A stretch of 60,000 bases of DNA. Origin: Owenia fusiformis (lineage: Eukaryota; Annelida; Polychaeta; Sabellida; Oweniidae). Below the pieces are notes generated by a model. The model had not been told where the DNA came from and did not search any database. It saw only the letters and a list, made by a program, of their open reading frames with translations. The position numbers and the translations under genes were made by a program. This document shows, one piece after another, positions 33,248 to 43,880 of this stretch. Every line of letters begins with the position of its first letter. Position 1 is the stretch's first letter. The stretch lies in NCBI GenBank assembly GCA_903813345.2, contig CAIIXF020000004.1, positions 23,129,985 to 23,189,984 on the forward strand, given 5' to 3'.

Positions 33248-35205
33248 CCAGGTCGATCAATAAGTTCTGAGAATTTTCCTCTAAAATCAAGTTTTGTGAA
33301 TTTTTATTTGACATTTTCACAGAACATGTAATATGAATTCAGCAATTAGTGTAAGAAGTTAAATGCACTTTCCACCTATTGGGCCAAAATTATGGTTACC
33401 ATGGTAACTCGTGTTTTTGGTAGGCGGGGCAAGTATTTTTAACGTAAATAAATTTTTTTAACATCAAGCAACAATCTTATGTTTCAACCAAATTGGATTT
33501 CAATGAGGATTTTGTTGTTTTTATAACCATCACTATGGTAACAATTTAATATGACATCATAATTTAGGACAAATTACATAATATTACTATTACATCATAA
33601 TTCCACAACCTCAATGTACCCTGCCAAAATGGCCGCTCCAAAAGATGCTAAAAATTTAGAAGAAAATGAGGAAATGTCAATACAGATGCGCAGTGCCATA
33701 CGATTTTGCGTGCTTGGTGGCAAAAGTAAACAAGAAACACTCAAGGAGATGTTGGTAGCCTTTCCAGGCAGGATATCCACTAAAACTATTTACAGATGGT
33801 ATGGCAAATTCCAAAGTGGGAGAACCAGTGTAAAAGATGAAGCAAGGTCAGGAAGGCCACTATCTGTTACAAAGTCCACAAATATAATGAAGCTCAAGAC
33901 TGTCCTTGATGAAGACAGGCGAATAACAATCAGGGAGTTAAGTGAAAAAGTAAACTTCAGCTATGGAAGGACACAGTACATACTGAAAGAGAAGCTCCAT
34001 ATGAAGCTTGTGTGTTCTAAATGGGTGCCAAAAGATCTAACCATGGACCAGAAGCAGCGCCGGGTCGATGTTGCACAAGACTTCCTCAGACGATACCAAG
34101 CAGAGGGGGAGGCTTTCTTGGAGCGCATTATTACTGCTGATGAAGTTTATGTTTCATATTATGAGCCAGAAGGCAAGAGGGTCACAAGTGGATGGAGAAC
34201 AAAGGACTCCCCTACCCCTATGACGACCATTGCTAAACTCAATCGTAGAGATGGCAAGGTTATGTTCATCATTTTCCTGGATATCTACGGGGTACTCCTG
34301 GTGCATGCAGTCGCTGAAGGACAAACCATAAACAAAGACTATTATGCTATGGTAAGTTAGTGTGTGGCTATTGATGCCCTTCAGGATCATGTCTTGCCAG
34401 AGAATTTATGTTCACTCTAGTCTAGGTAGTTCAGCTTGAATGTACATGTAGTTTAAATACATCTAGTGAGGGAATGGTGCCCTAAAAATCACTTCTTTTT
34501 TCAGGTATTGAAACGTCATCTTAAGCGGGCTATTGCACGAAAACGCCCTGAAACAGAGCTGTCGTCATTACTTAATCATCACGACAATGCCCCGTCCCAC
34601 ACATCTTCGATTGTCAAAAGCACTGTATCTAATGACCTTCAGATGGAACAACTACCCCATGCTCCCTATTCACCAGATGTTGCGATCTGTGATTTTGGTG
34701 TGTTTGGACCGATGAAAGATGAGCTGAGAGGATTCAGATATGCGAACTTTACAGACCTCCACAATGCCGTGCAAAATGCCCTGAAAAAACGTTTCCCAGA
34801 TGGATTTAGGCACTTGTTCCACCAGTTGGTTCAACGCCAGGAGAGGTGTATTAAGAACCGAGGAAATTACTTTGAACATCTTAATTGAACCCCCTTGACA
34901 TCTTACTAGGACTATATGACCAACCCTAATGCAGGAAGCAGCTCAGAACTATATTTATAATTGATTTATAAATGATTTATTTACATTTTATGCGCTTTAC
35001 TTCTGACATTAAAATTATTTGCCCCGCCTACCCAAAACACAAGTTACCATAGTAACCATATTTTTGGTCCAATAAAAGGAAAGTAAGAAAAACTTGGTAC
35101 ACTAATTGCCGAATACATTCTACATATTCTGTGAAAATTTCATTCAAAAAGTCACAAAACTCTTGATTTTAGAGGGAAATTCTCAGAACTTATTGATCGA
35201 CCTGG
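33248..35205 (+). mobile_element. Mariner-type DNA transposon, apparently full length
   Basis: The ends are CCAGGTCGATCAATAAGTTC and its complement, flanked by TA on each side (33246-33247 and 35206-35207). The inverted repeats extend about 200 bp inward (33248-33452 and 35002-35205, including GGTAGGCGGGGCAA), much longer than the 25-35 bp usual for mariner. The element contains one transposase gene in two exons with no stop or frameshift seen. It lies between collagen gene A and the broken collagen copy. Confidence 0.85.
33614..34888 (+). CDS. Mariner-family transposase with one intron (373 aa)
   Basis: Exon 1 is 33614-34351 and exon 2 is 34505-34888, with stop TGA at 34886. The gap has a GTAAGT donor and a TTTTTTCAG acceptor; removing it joins DYYAM to VLKRH in frame. 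Visible parts: an N-terminal helix-turn-helix ending in SGRPLSV, a WVPKDLT motif, then the catalytic triad TADE, FLD-IYG/HHDNAPSHT and PYSPDVAICDF. I count 35 residues between the second and third Asp, one more than the DD34D of classical mariners. It would bind the element's ends and carry out cut-and-paste movement at TA sites. At 373 aa it is slightly longer than the usual 345. Met 6 is an alternative start. Confidence 0.85.
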
Positions 35206-35289
35206 TATATGTTTAATCCGGTGATAATTATTTATTCATTGATTAGTTGTTATTAAAACTGTTTATATTAAGTCACTTCACCTAGTGAC

Positions 35290-35717
35290 CTCGATCCCCT
35301 TTTCTGCCTTCTATCCCAGGCGGTGTGCCTTTTATCGGTCGGTCATTAGGTGAGTGGGATAAGCCTTTTGCCCACGATCACTTTTTTCACCTTTGTCACC
35401 TTTTGTTCAAGGTAAACAATTTGGTCTCTATCGCCGTTCTCACCATTCAACCCTTCATCACCAGTTGGCCATCGACCGCCTTTGTCACCTTTAGTTCCTT
35501 TTGTACCAGGAAGACCATTTAATCCTCTCCGTCCATACCATTTAACATACGACCACCAGTTGGCCTTTGTCAACTTTTTCACCAGGCAGACCATTTTGTC
35601 CTTTATCGCCATTCTTACCGTTTAACCCAGGTCAACTTGTTGGCCCTTGATCGCCTTTTTCACCTGTAGTAAAGTAAGTCCAACCCCAATAACTTTGGTG
35701 ATTTGGAAACAGATCAT
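35290..35717 (-). pseudogene. Broken copy of the collagen/TSP1 first exon
   Basis: Starting at 35717 (AGAACT before ATG, as in gene B) it keeps a signal peptide (VIGVGLTLL) very like those of A and B. The whole coiled coil and the start of the collagen region are missing, and collagen-like triplets follow in shifted frames (GRRGLNGLPGTKGTKGDKGG, later DEGLNGENGDRD) with stops. No TSP1 exon is seen downstream before the mariner. The 5' flank aligns with that of gene A. This is a third, dead member of the local family. Confidence 0.8.
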
Positions 35718-36534
35718 AGTTCTAATGTTTCTATGAAATGGTTAGCATGTGCTCTCTATGACACGGTTTTAATATTGTTAGCTTGTGTGTATTCAGTTGT
35801 TTCATTCGATTAATCAGAAGGGAAAGTTTCCGTTCTTTCTCATTGCTCCTTAACGATACAGGCCTCTTCTAAGTAATTTTTGCACACTTATCTTTGATAT
35901 CTCAAAGGCGAACCTCATACTAGAAACATTTTTTCATATGTCTTTAACAAAGTTTTCCCATAATAAAATAAACCATTGCAAGTTTCGTTCAGTATACGTA
36001 CTTAACCCCAGGTATTAAAGTAACTCTCGGGTTTAACAAATTATGAACTTGTTGTAATGCTTTCCCCAGGATTTTTTGTGCGGGGGATTTTGATATTTTC
36101 CAGTGCAACATTTTGTTTTTTGTAACTTTTTGTGCAACATTTCACCATTTTGTACTTTTGCAACATTTTAGAATTTTCTATTTCTTATTGTTACATTTAG
36201 GAGGCACATCTAATTACTTTGATAAGCATTTTTGGTTATATAAAATACATGGGGGGTACTTCGCCTCAGAGATTTCAATGTCGGGAAATTATTTGATCAT
36301 TGGAAACCATTGTGTCAGTAGTACGTTTTTAAAACATGTTACTTAGGATAAACATTTTGAATTTTGTCATCATCGTCCCACTTCGTGTACGTTCAGCTCT
36401 ACAGGAGGTCAGTATTTTTTAAACAAAATTATTTGTTCGTTGAAAAATTCCTACCTCAACCAATCAATATAAAACGTTAGTGACAAAAGTATTAATCAAT
36501 GTCACATAATTTATACATTTTCAAATATATATAT

Positions 36535-36795
36535 ACAGTGCGTACACAAAAATATCGTTATACCTCAAAACCAGTAATAATTAAAACAATTTCATTTAAC
36601 CTACCATGAAGCCACGTGTTATTTGTACATATCCGATCATGGACCACTGAATAATCATTGTTTCTTCGCAAATGGGTAAAATGCCGTTGTGCCAAGTTAT
36701 GAAATATCCAAAATCAATTAATCCTTATTATGCAATCAGATTAAGCATTATGTAACGGGGCTAGGGATTAGCTTGTGGTCACAAAACTTACATAA
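36535..36795. mobile_element. Left arm of an older inverted-repeat element split by the LTR element
   Basis: GAAGCCACGTGTTATTTG and GGACCACTGAATAATCATT here match, in inverse orientation, the sequence at about 47225-47340 beyond the right LTR (GAAGCCATGTGTCTCC and the same GGACCACTGAATAATCATT). The outer ends are TATACAGTGCGTACACAAAA and, on the other side, a diverged TATATAATGTGTCTCAAAA. Confidence 0.5.
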
Positions 36796-37520
36796 TGTAA
36801 TGCGACCTTACTAGGGGTATTGATGGTACTGAAAATATAGCTGAGCAAAAAGAACAAAGGACAGAGTTATTTATAAGGATAACAATCGGATAAAATCAAC
36901 ACGGTTTACAACATCAAATATTTTTTTACAACATATAACAATACATGCATACAGCAATATAAAACAAGCCACAGACAATAAGAGATAAAATGGAAATGCT
37001 AATAACGAGATCCAACCCCGGAGCGCCAGAGGGCTATGCCACGCCCTAACTTCCGTTATCGTAATACATCTAACATCAAGTATTTCATCTCAAACTACCA
37101 GAAGTGATAAAGTCAAAGGCGTACCTCGTTGTACTATACCTAATGTACTTCCGTATATCAAACCTAGTACCAATATCCAATACTCAAGTCAAAGCATGGT
37201 CCAAAATCCAAACATCAAACAAGAAGCCACAATCACATAGTCTTCATCGTATCGTGCCCTCTGGTCAACTGACGATATCAACCTTGTGCAACTCACACAT
37301 AAAATTCAGCTGTACCAAAACTGGTTTAACCAATCAGAACTCTTATATTTCAAATATCGTCATACGACAAACTATAGTGTACTAGTTTTCAGCGACAGAT
37401 ATCAATCTAAATTATATACCTAGTTCTAATAACAGGTTTCTATAATGCTGTTCTATTTTCACGACGTTAGCATTGTTTGGAAGTTAAAAACATGAAAAGC
37501 CTTATCGAGCAACCGTTACA
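36796..37520 (-). repeat. 3' LTR (element orientation)
   Basis: 725 bp, starting on the minus strand with TGTAACGGTTGCTCGATAAG and ending GCATTACA. It contains TATAAATA at 36875-36868. A 93-codon open frame (37104-37385, plus strand) is identical in both LTRs but is antisense and has no domain. Confidence 0.95.
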
Positions 37521-37536
37521 CAACTCCCCTCCTTCT
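37521..37536 (-). promoter_or_regulatory. Polypurine tract of the LTR element
   Basis: On the minus strand GAAGGAGGGGAGTTG lies directly before the 3' LTR, the position where plus-strand DNA synthesis of an LTR element is primed. Confidence 0.75.
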
Positions 37537-38819
37537 GAGAAGATGGCGTCCTCGCCAAAAATCTAAATCATAATATAAAATATAACGGTTGCGTTAATTA
37601 TCAAAACAATCAAATAACATTAAAATATACGGATCATCTAATCCTTTAATCTCAATCTTTATTCCTAGTCTTTATCAATAATGTCTATATACACAATTTT
37701 TCACTATCATTTTCTGTGACTCAAAATCCAAATCAAAATAACTAGTGTCACAGACTGTGATTCCATGTTAATCAAAATAGTTAGTGTTATTGTTGATACT
37801 CCAGTTCCTTATGTATAAGTATGTTGCTTTATTACGTTGTTATGCTAAGTGAAACCGTATTATGAGTTACCCCTCTCCTTACGAGAATCTATCTGGCATT
37901 CCTAACTCGAGGTCCCAATGTACTGTATTGCACGACACCTCCCCATAGCACAATCTGACGTGCTCAACCACTAAGCCATTTTACAATACAGCAATGCTTG
38001 AACATTCTGTTCACAATGACATGTTTCCAGTTCTAGACCTGATCACAAAATCATATCCCTACTATTTTCAGCTGAAGGAAACAACAATGAGAAGTAAATT
38101 ACAAACAAGTGGTCTTAACATGCACTCATCACATTTAGTCTTCATAACATTTACACATGGTTTATGAGACCATACCATTCATTCGACCAACTGGAACATA
38201 ATTGAATTTTTATCTGTGCATCCATCACTACTGTCAATTCAACTTCTTAAATATACTTGCTTTATCATCATATATCGTAAATGTAACTAAAATCAAGTTT
38301 CACCTTTGCAATTGCAATGAAAGAAAACTATATTTTTCCATACAGACAAGTTTTACACTAAAGGCATAGCAAAAGAGAAATTCGGTGAAGCATTACGAGA
38401 GTTCCAGCTATCTATAGTAATCATATTCGGGCAAGCAGTAACTTGCATGATCATAGATTCGAGGCCAAAACCATCAAACTTCTTACTCAAGTGCTTTTGC
38501 GTGACACAACTTGAACTATACTTCAAAGTAGTATATGCAACATAAGCAATTTGATTCGCCAAAACCCATCCATATAGGCATCTCTTAATCACAATATCCA
38601 AAATTTCATATGTCATCTCTACTATCAAATCCTTCCATGACATCTTATATACACATGTACATATTACAACATATCATTCAACAAAAACTATCTTACATAA
38701 GTCTAAAGCAATTTAAGAACAAACAAATATTTTTATATTTTCCGTGTTATTTTTAAAAATTCTGGTTCTCTCGTAACAAAGCCGTAATCAACTCATGTCT
38801 ATATCATATTCAACAGCGC
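37537..38819. other. Noncoding stretch between pol and the 3' LTR
   Basis: 1.3 kb. A minus-strand frame of 96 codons (38643-38353) is open but shows no domain; it has no signal peptide or membrane segment typical of an envelope gene. Nothing else is seen. Confidence 0.5.
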
Positions 38820-41800
38820 CTACTTGACAATAGGAATTTCATTGTTTCTGATGAATGTTTTGGAGAAATCATTCAAGTTCTCCCACGGTTCAAAAGTGTT
38901 ATCTTGGGAATCGTATCCCTCCCACTTACACAGGTATTCCCATCGTCCTTTTCTCTTCCTTTTTCCAAGTATTTCTTCAACTTGGAAATATGTCTGCTCT
39001 TCATCTGAGCTTTCTTCTTTTCCATTTTCATCTATATCTGGAGTGTCTGGGTTATCATTTATTTTACTTTCAGACCTCTCATCGGCCGTTTCTTTATCTT
39101 GACTTTTGCCTCTGTGTTCATTTAGTTCCTCAGCAGTTTCTTTGTTTTTAAACCAAGTTGGCTTATCCTCACCTCTGTAAGGTTTCAGTCTATCAACATG
39201 AACCACTGTTGGTTTACTCCTCCTTGATCTCTGTATTCTGTATGTGATATCGCTGATTCTCTTTGTTATTATATATGGCCCCTGGTAAGGTCTCTGCAGT
39301 TTTGGTGAAAGACCTGGCTTTCTAATTGGGCAGTGAAGCCATACAGCATCGCCCTCATGCATGGTGGTTGGGCCCGCTTTCAGATCATAATGCCTCTTTT
39401 GTCTTAAGCTATTCTTTTTGAGATTCTCCCTTGCGAAAGCATGAGCTGTTTCCATTCTCTCTTTTAAATCAGAGACATATTCTGTCTCGTCTGTATCCTC
39501 TGGTGGTGGACCGAATACCATATCTACTGGAAGATTTAGTTGTCTCCCTAACATCAACTCACATGGAGTAAATTGAGATGTCTCGTGTATAGATGTCCTG
39601 TATGCTAGCATCAGGAAAGGGAGATACTCATCCCAATCCTTTTGATGTTTGTCCACAAACATACTGAGCATGCTTTCTAATGTCCTGTTGAAACGCTCCA
39701 CCATACCGTCTGAACAAGGTCTGAGTGGTGTAGTTCTTGTTTTCCTAATACCAAGAGAATTACATACCTCTTGGAATATTTTGCTTTCGTAATTCCTCCC
39801 CTGATCACTATGTAAAGACATTGGGCATCCCCATCTGCATATAAATTCTTTACTGATAATATCAGCGATGGTCTCTGCTTCCTGGTTGGGAATAGCATAT
39901 GCCTCTGTCCACTTGGTGAAATAATCAGCCACTATAAGAATATGTTTATTTCCTTTATTTGTTGTTGGAAGGGGTCCTAAGATGTCAGTTGCTAGTCTTT
40001 CCATTGGCACTCCAACTTGATATAATTTCATTTCAGCCTTTTTCTTCTTCAAGTTTGGTTTTCTCGATGCACATGAATCACATTTGTTGCACCAATCTCT
40101 GACATCCGTCCTGACACTATACCAAAAATATCTTGATCTAATCTTTTCAATTGTCTTGTGGATTCCTAAATGACCAGCTGTCACAGTGTTATGTAACTGA
40201 TTCATCACATCTTTTCTTAACTGTTTGGGCACCACCAACTGCCATCTAACAATATCTCCTGCATCCGATTCCCACCTTCTGTAGAGAACGCCATTCCTGA
40301 CTTTAAGGCGGTCCCAGTCAGATAGCAAATGCTTCAAAGGCTTACATTGATTTGAGATATCTTTCCATCCTATTTTCTTGTCTGATTCAACCGATTTGAA
40401 TACAAGTGATATTTCAGGATCTCTCATTTGTAGACAACGTATTTCTTCAGATGTCCAGGCTCCCAAAGCGCTATGTTTTTCATTTTCTGACTGCATTCCA
40501 TGTATTGCATTTACAATATTGTCTTCTTCACTTTTCATTCCACATTGTGGGCATTGCATTCTTGATAAGCCATCGGCATTTGCATGAGAAGCTCCAGGGC
40601 GATGTTGTATTTCCATATCATAGGAACTCAGCATTTCAAGCCAACGGGCTATTTGACCATCTGGTTCTTTGAAATTGAACAACCATTTCAAGGCTCGATG
40701 ATCTGTCCGGATGATAAACTTTTGCCCATACAAATATGGCCTGAATCTTTTCACAAATGTTACTATTGCCAGTAGTTCTTTCCTGGTTACGCAATAGTTC
40801 CTTTCAGACTTATTCATTGTTTTGCTTCCAAAAGAAATTGGCCTTTCTACTCCATCTACAATTTGTGATAGTACACCACCTAATCCAAAATTTGAAGCGT
40901 CACAATCAAGAACATATGTTCCGTTCTCACATGGGTATGCTAATATGGGTGCAGACACAACAGCATTTTTCAATGTTTGAAATGCTTCTTGGCATTCTGA
41001 AGTCCAGGTAAAGGCTTTCTGTTTTTCACACAGTTGATGCAATGGACGGGCTATATTGGAAAATCCTTTAACAAATTTCCTATAGTAGCCAACAAATCCT
41101 ACAAAGGCTCGAACTTCTTTCTGACAGACTGGTGTTTTCCAGTTGACAATTTGTTCAACTTTCTCACTGTCAGTTTCTACGCCTTCACGTGATACTTTGT
41201 GACCTAGAAAAATCACCGACGACTTAAACAATGTGCACTTCTTGGGTTTCATTTTCAGCCCAGACTTTCTTATTCTGTCAAACACTTCTTTTATCTTCAC
41301 CAAAGTGTCTTCGAAGCTCTTCCCCCATGTCAAAATGTCATCGATGTAAAGAAGACAGGATTTCCATTGTAGGCCTTTCAGCACGGTTTCCATCAATCTT
41401 TGAAATGTTCCAGGTGCCCCTGTTAAGCCAAAGGGCATTACATTAAATTGATAGAGCCCATCTCTCACTACAAAGCTGGTTTTCTCTTTAGACTCCTTGT
41501 CTAACGCCACCTGCCAATAACCGGAAGCCATGTCAACTGAACAAAACCATTTTGCTCCAGATAAACTATCGAGACATGTATCTAGTCTTGGTATTGGGTA
41601 GGCGTCCTTCTTTGTGACGTCATTCAATTTCCTATAATCAATGCAAAAACGTATTGTCTTATCCTTTTTGGTTACTAACACAATTGGTGAACTCCATGGT
41701 GCATTAGATGGTTCAATGATTCCTTTATCTAACATTTTGTTCACTTCCTCTGTCACCATTTCTTGCCTTGCAAGGGGCTGTCTTCTAGGATGTTGTTTTA

Positions 41801-43880
41801 TTGGGCGGGCATCGCCGGTATCAATGTGATGTTCGACTACATTGGTCCTTCCCAAATCATCTGAATTCTTAGCAAAAATATCCTTGTATTCTAGAAGTAA
41901 TCTTTTCACCGCTAATGCTTGACTGCCATCTAGATCAGAACATGTCCTTTTGTATAGATCTTCCAAGTGCTCTGGTAAAGATTCCTGTTTTTGCTCATCA
42001 GATGACGTAACATTGAAAATACCTGCATTTTCCTCATTGACCAACTCCTTTATATTAGTCACCAAATCTATTTCCCCCACTTTTGTGTTCTTGTAAATGG
42101 TCACTGGTTGATCACTAGGATTCATAATCCGTATTGGAATCATGTCTTTGACACTATCCGAAAGTTCAACCAATGATCGACCGACCATTACGTCATGTTT
42201 TTTAGTAAATGTTGGTGTTTGCTCTAGAACACCCATTTTGCCTGCATTTAATCCACTAACACGATTTACTCTCCCTTTTACGATCATTTCGCACATAGGT
42301 GGTATTTGTACTGTTTGATTTATCAGTGCTTTCATTACTGGTTGGGAGTCATGTGTCAAACATTCAATTATGTTTCCATGGATATTCAATGTTCCATTGC
42401 CAAGATCCAACACCCCTTTGTTGGCTACCAGAAAATCCATTCCAATAATGGCATCTGTATTTATATCTGCAATCCATACTTTCAACGGATAGCAAGTTCC
42501 ACCAAAGTTCAAAATAATGTGGCTATAGCCAACTAGTGGAAGTGGACTTCCGTCAGCATTTTTAAAACTATTGTATGGCGGTACAATGATGTCATTTTCT
42601 TTTCCTACACGGTGAAATACTTGGCTTGAAATAATTGAAATGCAGGAACCACTATCTATCAGAAAATTTACTGAATTTTCCTGAATATTTCCATTCACAA
42701 ACAATCCATTTTCCATGATATTATTCACTAATTCAGTATTTCTTAGTCGATCTATTGCTGATAACGCATTTCTTATTTCTTTGGATTGAACGTCATCCAC
42801 TTCCGGTGTTCCTGGTGTACTCTTAGTGACTTCCTGTTCTTTAAATCGTTGTAGCTTTTGATTTCGCCAGTATGTATTTCTTTTCCCTGGTTTTCGTGGC
42901 GTACCATATTTCTCATGATTTCTCCGCATCCTTGATTTGTTCCTATTTTGAGAACCAGTATTTGCATTTGAGGATTTCAGTTCAGCTTTACAAAATTCTA
43001 AAACGTGCCCGTTACACAAGCATCCAGTACAAAATAAAATACTTGGACACGCGTTTGTTTTATGATTACCGCAACAATTGAAGCATGTTATTTCCTGTAT
43101 GTAAGACGTGTTCTTCATATGTTTGCCAGAACATTCACTTTTATTATTTGTCATGTTCATACACTCTATTTCTGCTAATTTATTTTCCAACTTAGCAAAC
43201 ATATTTTGCTGTTCCTGTAATAATTGTGTCATGGCTCCAAGATCAGCTTCATCACTTTGAATTGTTCCAACTAACTTTGGATGTTGGCTTTCAAGTGTTA
43301 TATTTGATTGGCTAAAATGTGAATCTAAGGCTTGATGAGATTCCCACTCTAGTCCTGCTGATATGGCTTGGTCTAATGTTTTTGCTTTTGCGAATCTGAT
43401 ATACGTTTTCATCTCAGGCTGATTCGAAATAGCAGCCATGAAATGATCAAAGGCTAATTCATCTCTCAAAGCATAATCTAAATTAGGATACGCTAATGAT
43501 GATTGCCTACGTAAAAACTGACCAAGTTCCATCAATGTCTCAGACGTTCCTCTCCTTTTGGCATCCAGTTCAACTAAATTCAATGGTCTCTGACTAGGAG
43601 AGAATCTGGATTTCAGTATATTTGTCAATACATTATAATCAGACTTGCTTTCATTTGGTATATCAGTGAACACTTCCCTAGCAACACCTGTTAGATTCAC
43701 TGCTAACATGCGTGCTTTCTGCAAGTCACTCCATCTATTGATATTTGCACACACTTCAAAATGTGACAAATAATCTTGCCAGGCTATTTCGCCACTATAT
43801 GTGTCTGGCTTTGCTTTGTAATTCTGCGCTGGGAATAACGCATTCACTGTTTCACTTTCCATTGCTATATGGCTTTCCAT
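38820..43880 (-). CDS. Gag-pol polyprotein of the Ty3-type element, with chromodomain (1,686 aa)
   Basis: One frame carries all functions. Gag-like capsid region (about 1-210); two Cys knuckles (about 265-295), the first with CX2CX3HX4C spacing, the second canonical CX2CX4HX4C; aspartic protease DSGS (about 408); reverse transcriptase (about 690-880) with YIDD near 845; RNase H (about 985-1080); integrase with an H2C2 zinc finger (from about 1236) and D, D, E at about 1299, 1358 and 1393; C-terminal chromodomain (about 1632-1686) with YLCKWEGY. The chromodomain probably directs integration to marked chromatin, as in chromoviruses. The first ATG is at 43880, and a second in-frame Met lies six codons on. 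There is no frameshift between gag and pol, so all products come from one polyprotein. Confidence 0.95.
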   Translation of the reverse strand: MESHIAMESETVNALFPAQNYKAKPDTYSGEIAWQDYLSHFEVCANINRWSDLQKARMLAVNLTGVAREVFTDIPNESKSDYNVLTNILKSRFSPSQRPLNLVELDAKRRGTSETLMELGQFLRRQSSLAYPNLDYALRDELAFDHFMAAISNQPEMKTYIRFAKAKTLDQAISAGLEWESHQALDSHFSQSNITLESQHPKLVGTIQSDEADLGAMTQLLQEQQNMFAKLENKLAEIECMNMTNNKSECSGKHMKNTSYIQEITCFNCCGNHKTNACPSILFCTGCLCNGHVLEFCKAELKSSNANTGSQNRNKSRMRRNHEKYGTPRKPGKRNTYWRNQKLQRFKEQEVTKSTPGTPEVDDVQSKEIRNALSAIDRLRNTELVNNIMENGLFVNGNIQENSVNFLIDSGSCISIISSQVFHRVGKENDIIVPPYNSFKNADGSPLPLVGYSHIILNFGGTCYPLKVWIADINTDAIIGMDFLVANKGVLDLGNGTLNIHGNIIECLTHDSQPVMKALINQTVQIPPMCEMIVKGRVNRVSGLNAGKMGVLEQTPTFTKKHDVMVGRSLVELSDSVKDMIPIRIMNPSDQPVTIYKNTKVGEIDLVTNIKELVNEENAGIFNVTSSDEQKQESLPEHLEDLYKRTCSDLDGSQALAVKRLLLEYKDIFAKNSDDLGRTNVVEHHIDTGDARPIKQHPRRQPLARQEMVTEEVNKMLDKGIIEPSNAPWSSPIVLVTKKDKTIRFCIDYRKLNDVTKKDAYPIPRLDTCLDSLSGAKWFCSVDMASGYWQVALDKESKEKTSFVVRDGLYQFNVMPFGLTGAPGTFQRLMETVLKGLQWKSCLLYIDDILTWGKSFEDTLVKIKEVFDRIRKSGLKMKPKKCTLFKSSVIFLGHKVSREGVETDSEKVEQIVNWKTPVCQKEVRAFVGFVGYYRKFVKGFSNIARPLHQLCEKQKAFTWTSECQEAFQTLKNAVVSAPILAYPCENGTYVLDCDASNFGLGGVLSQIVDGVERPISFGSKTMNKSERNYCVTRKELLAIVTFVKRFRPYLYGQKFIIRTDHRALKWLFNFKEPDGQIARWLEMLSSYDMEIQHRPGASHANADGLSRMQCPQCGMKSEEDNIVNAIHGMQSENEKHSALGAWTSEEIRCLQMRDPEISLVFKSVESDKKIGWKDISNQCKPLKHLLSDWDRLKVRNGVLYRRWESDAGDIVRWQLVVPKQLRKDVMNQLHNTVTAGHLGIHKTIEKIRSRYFWYSVRTDVRDWCNKCDSCASRKPNLKKKKAEMKLYQVGVPMERLATDILGPLPTTNKGNKHILIVADYFTKWTEAYAIPNQEAETIADIISKEFICRWGCPMSLHSDQGRNYESKIFQEVCNSLGIRKTRTTPLRPCSDGMVERFNRTLESMLSMFVDKHQKDWDEYLPFLMLAYRTSIHETSQFTPCELMLGRQLNLPVDMVFGPPPEDTDETEYVSDLKERMETAHAFARENLKKNSLRQKRHYDLKAGPTTMHEGDAVWLHCPIRKPGLSPKLQRPYQGPYIITKRISDITYRIQRSRRSKPTVVHVDRLKPYRGEDKPTWFKNKETAEELNEHRGKSQDKETADERSESKINDNPDTPDIDENGKEESSDEEQTYFQVEEILGKRKRKGRWEYLCKWEGYDSQDNTFEPWENLNDFSKTFIRNNEIPIVK

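Noticed and set aside
37104-37385. 93-codon frame, identical at 46516-46797
   Set aside because: It lies within both LTRs, antisense to the element; identity is explained by LTR duplication.
38353-38643. Possible envelope-like gene after pol in the LTR element
   Set aside because: 96 codons without signal peptide or membrane anchor; nothing supports an envelope.
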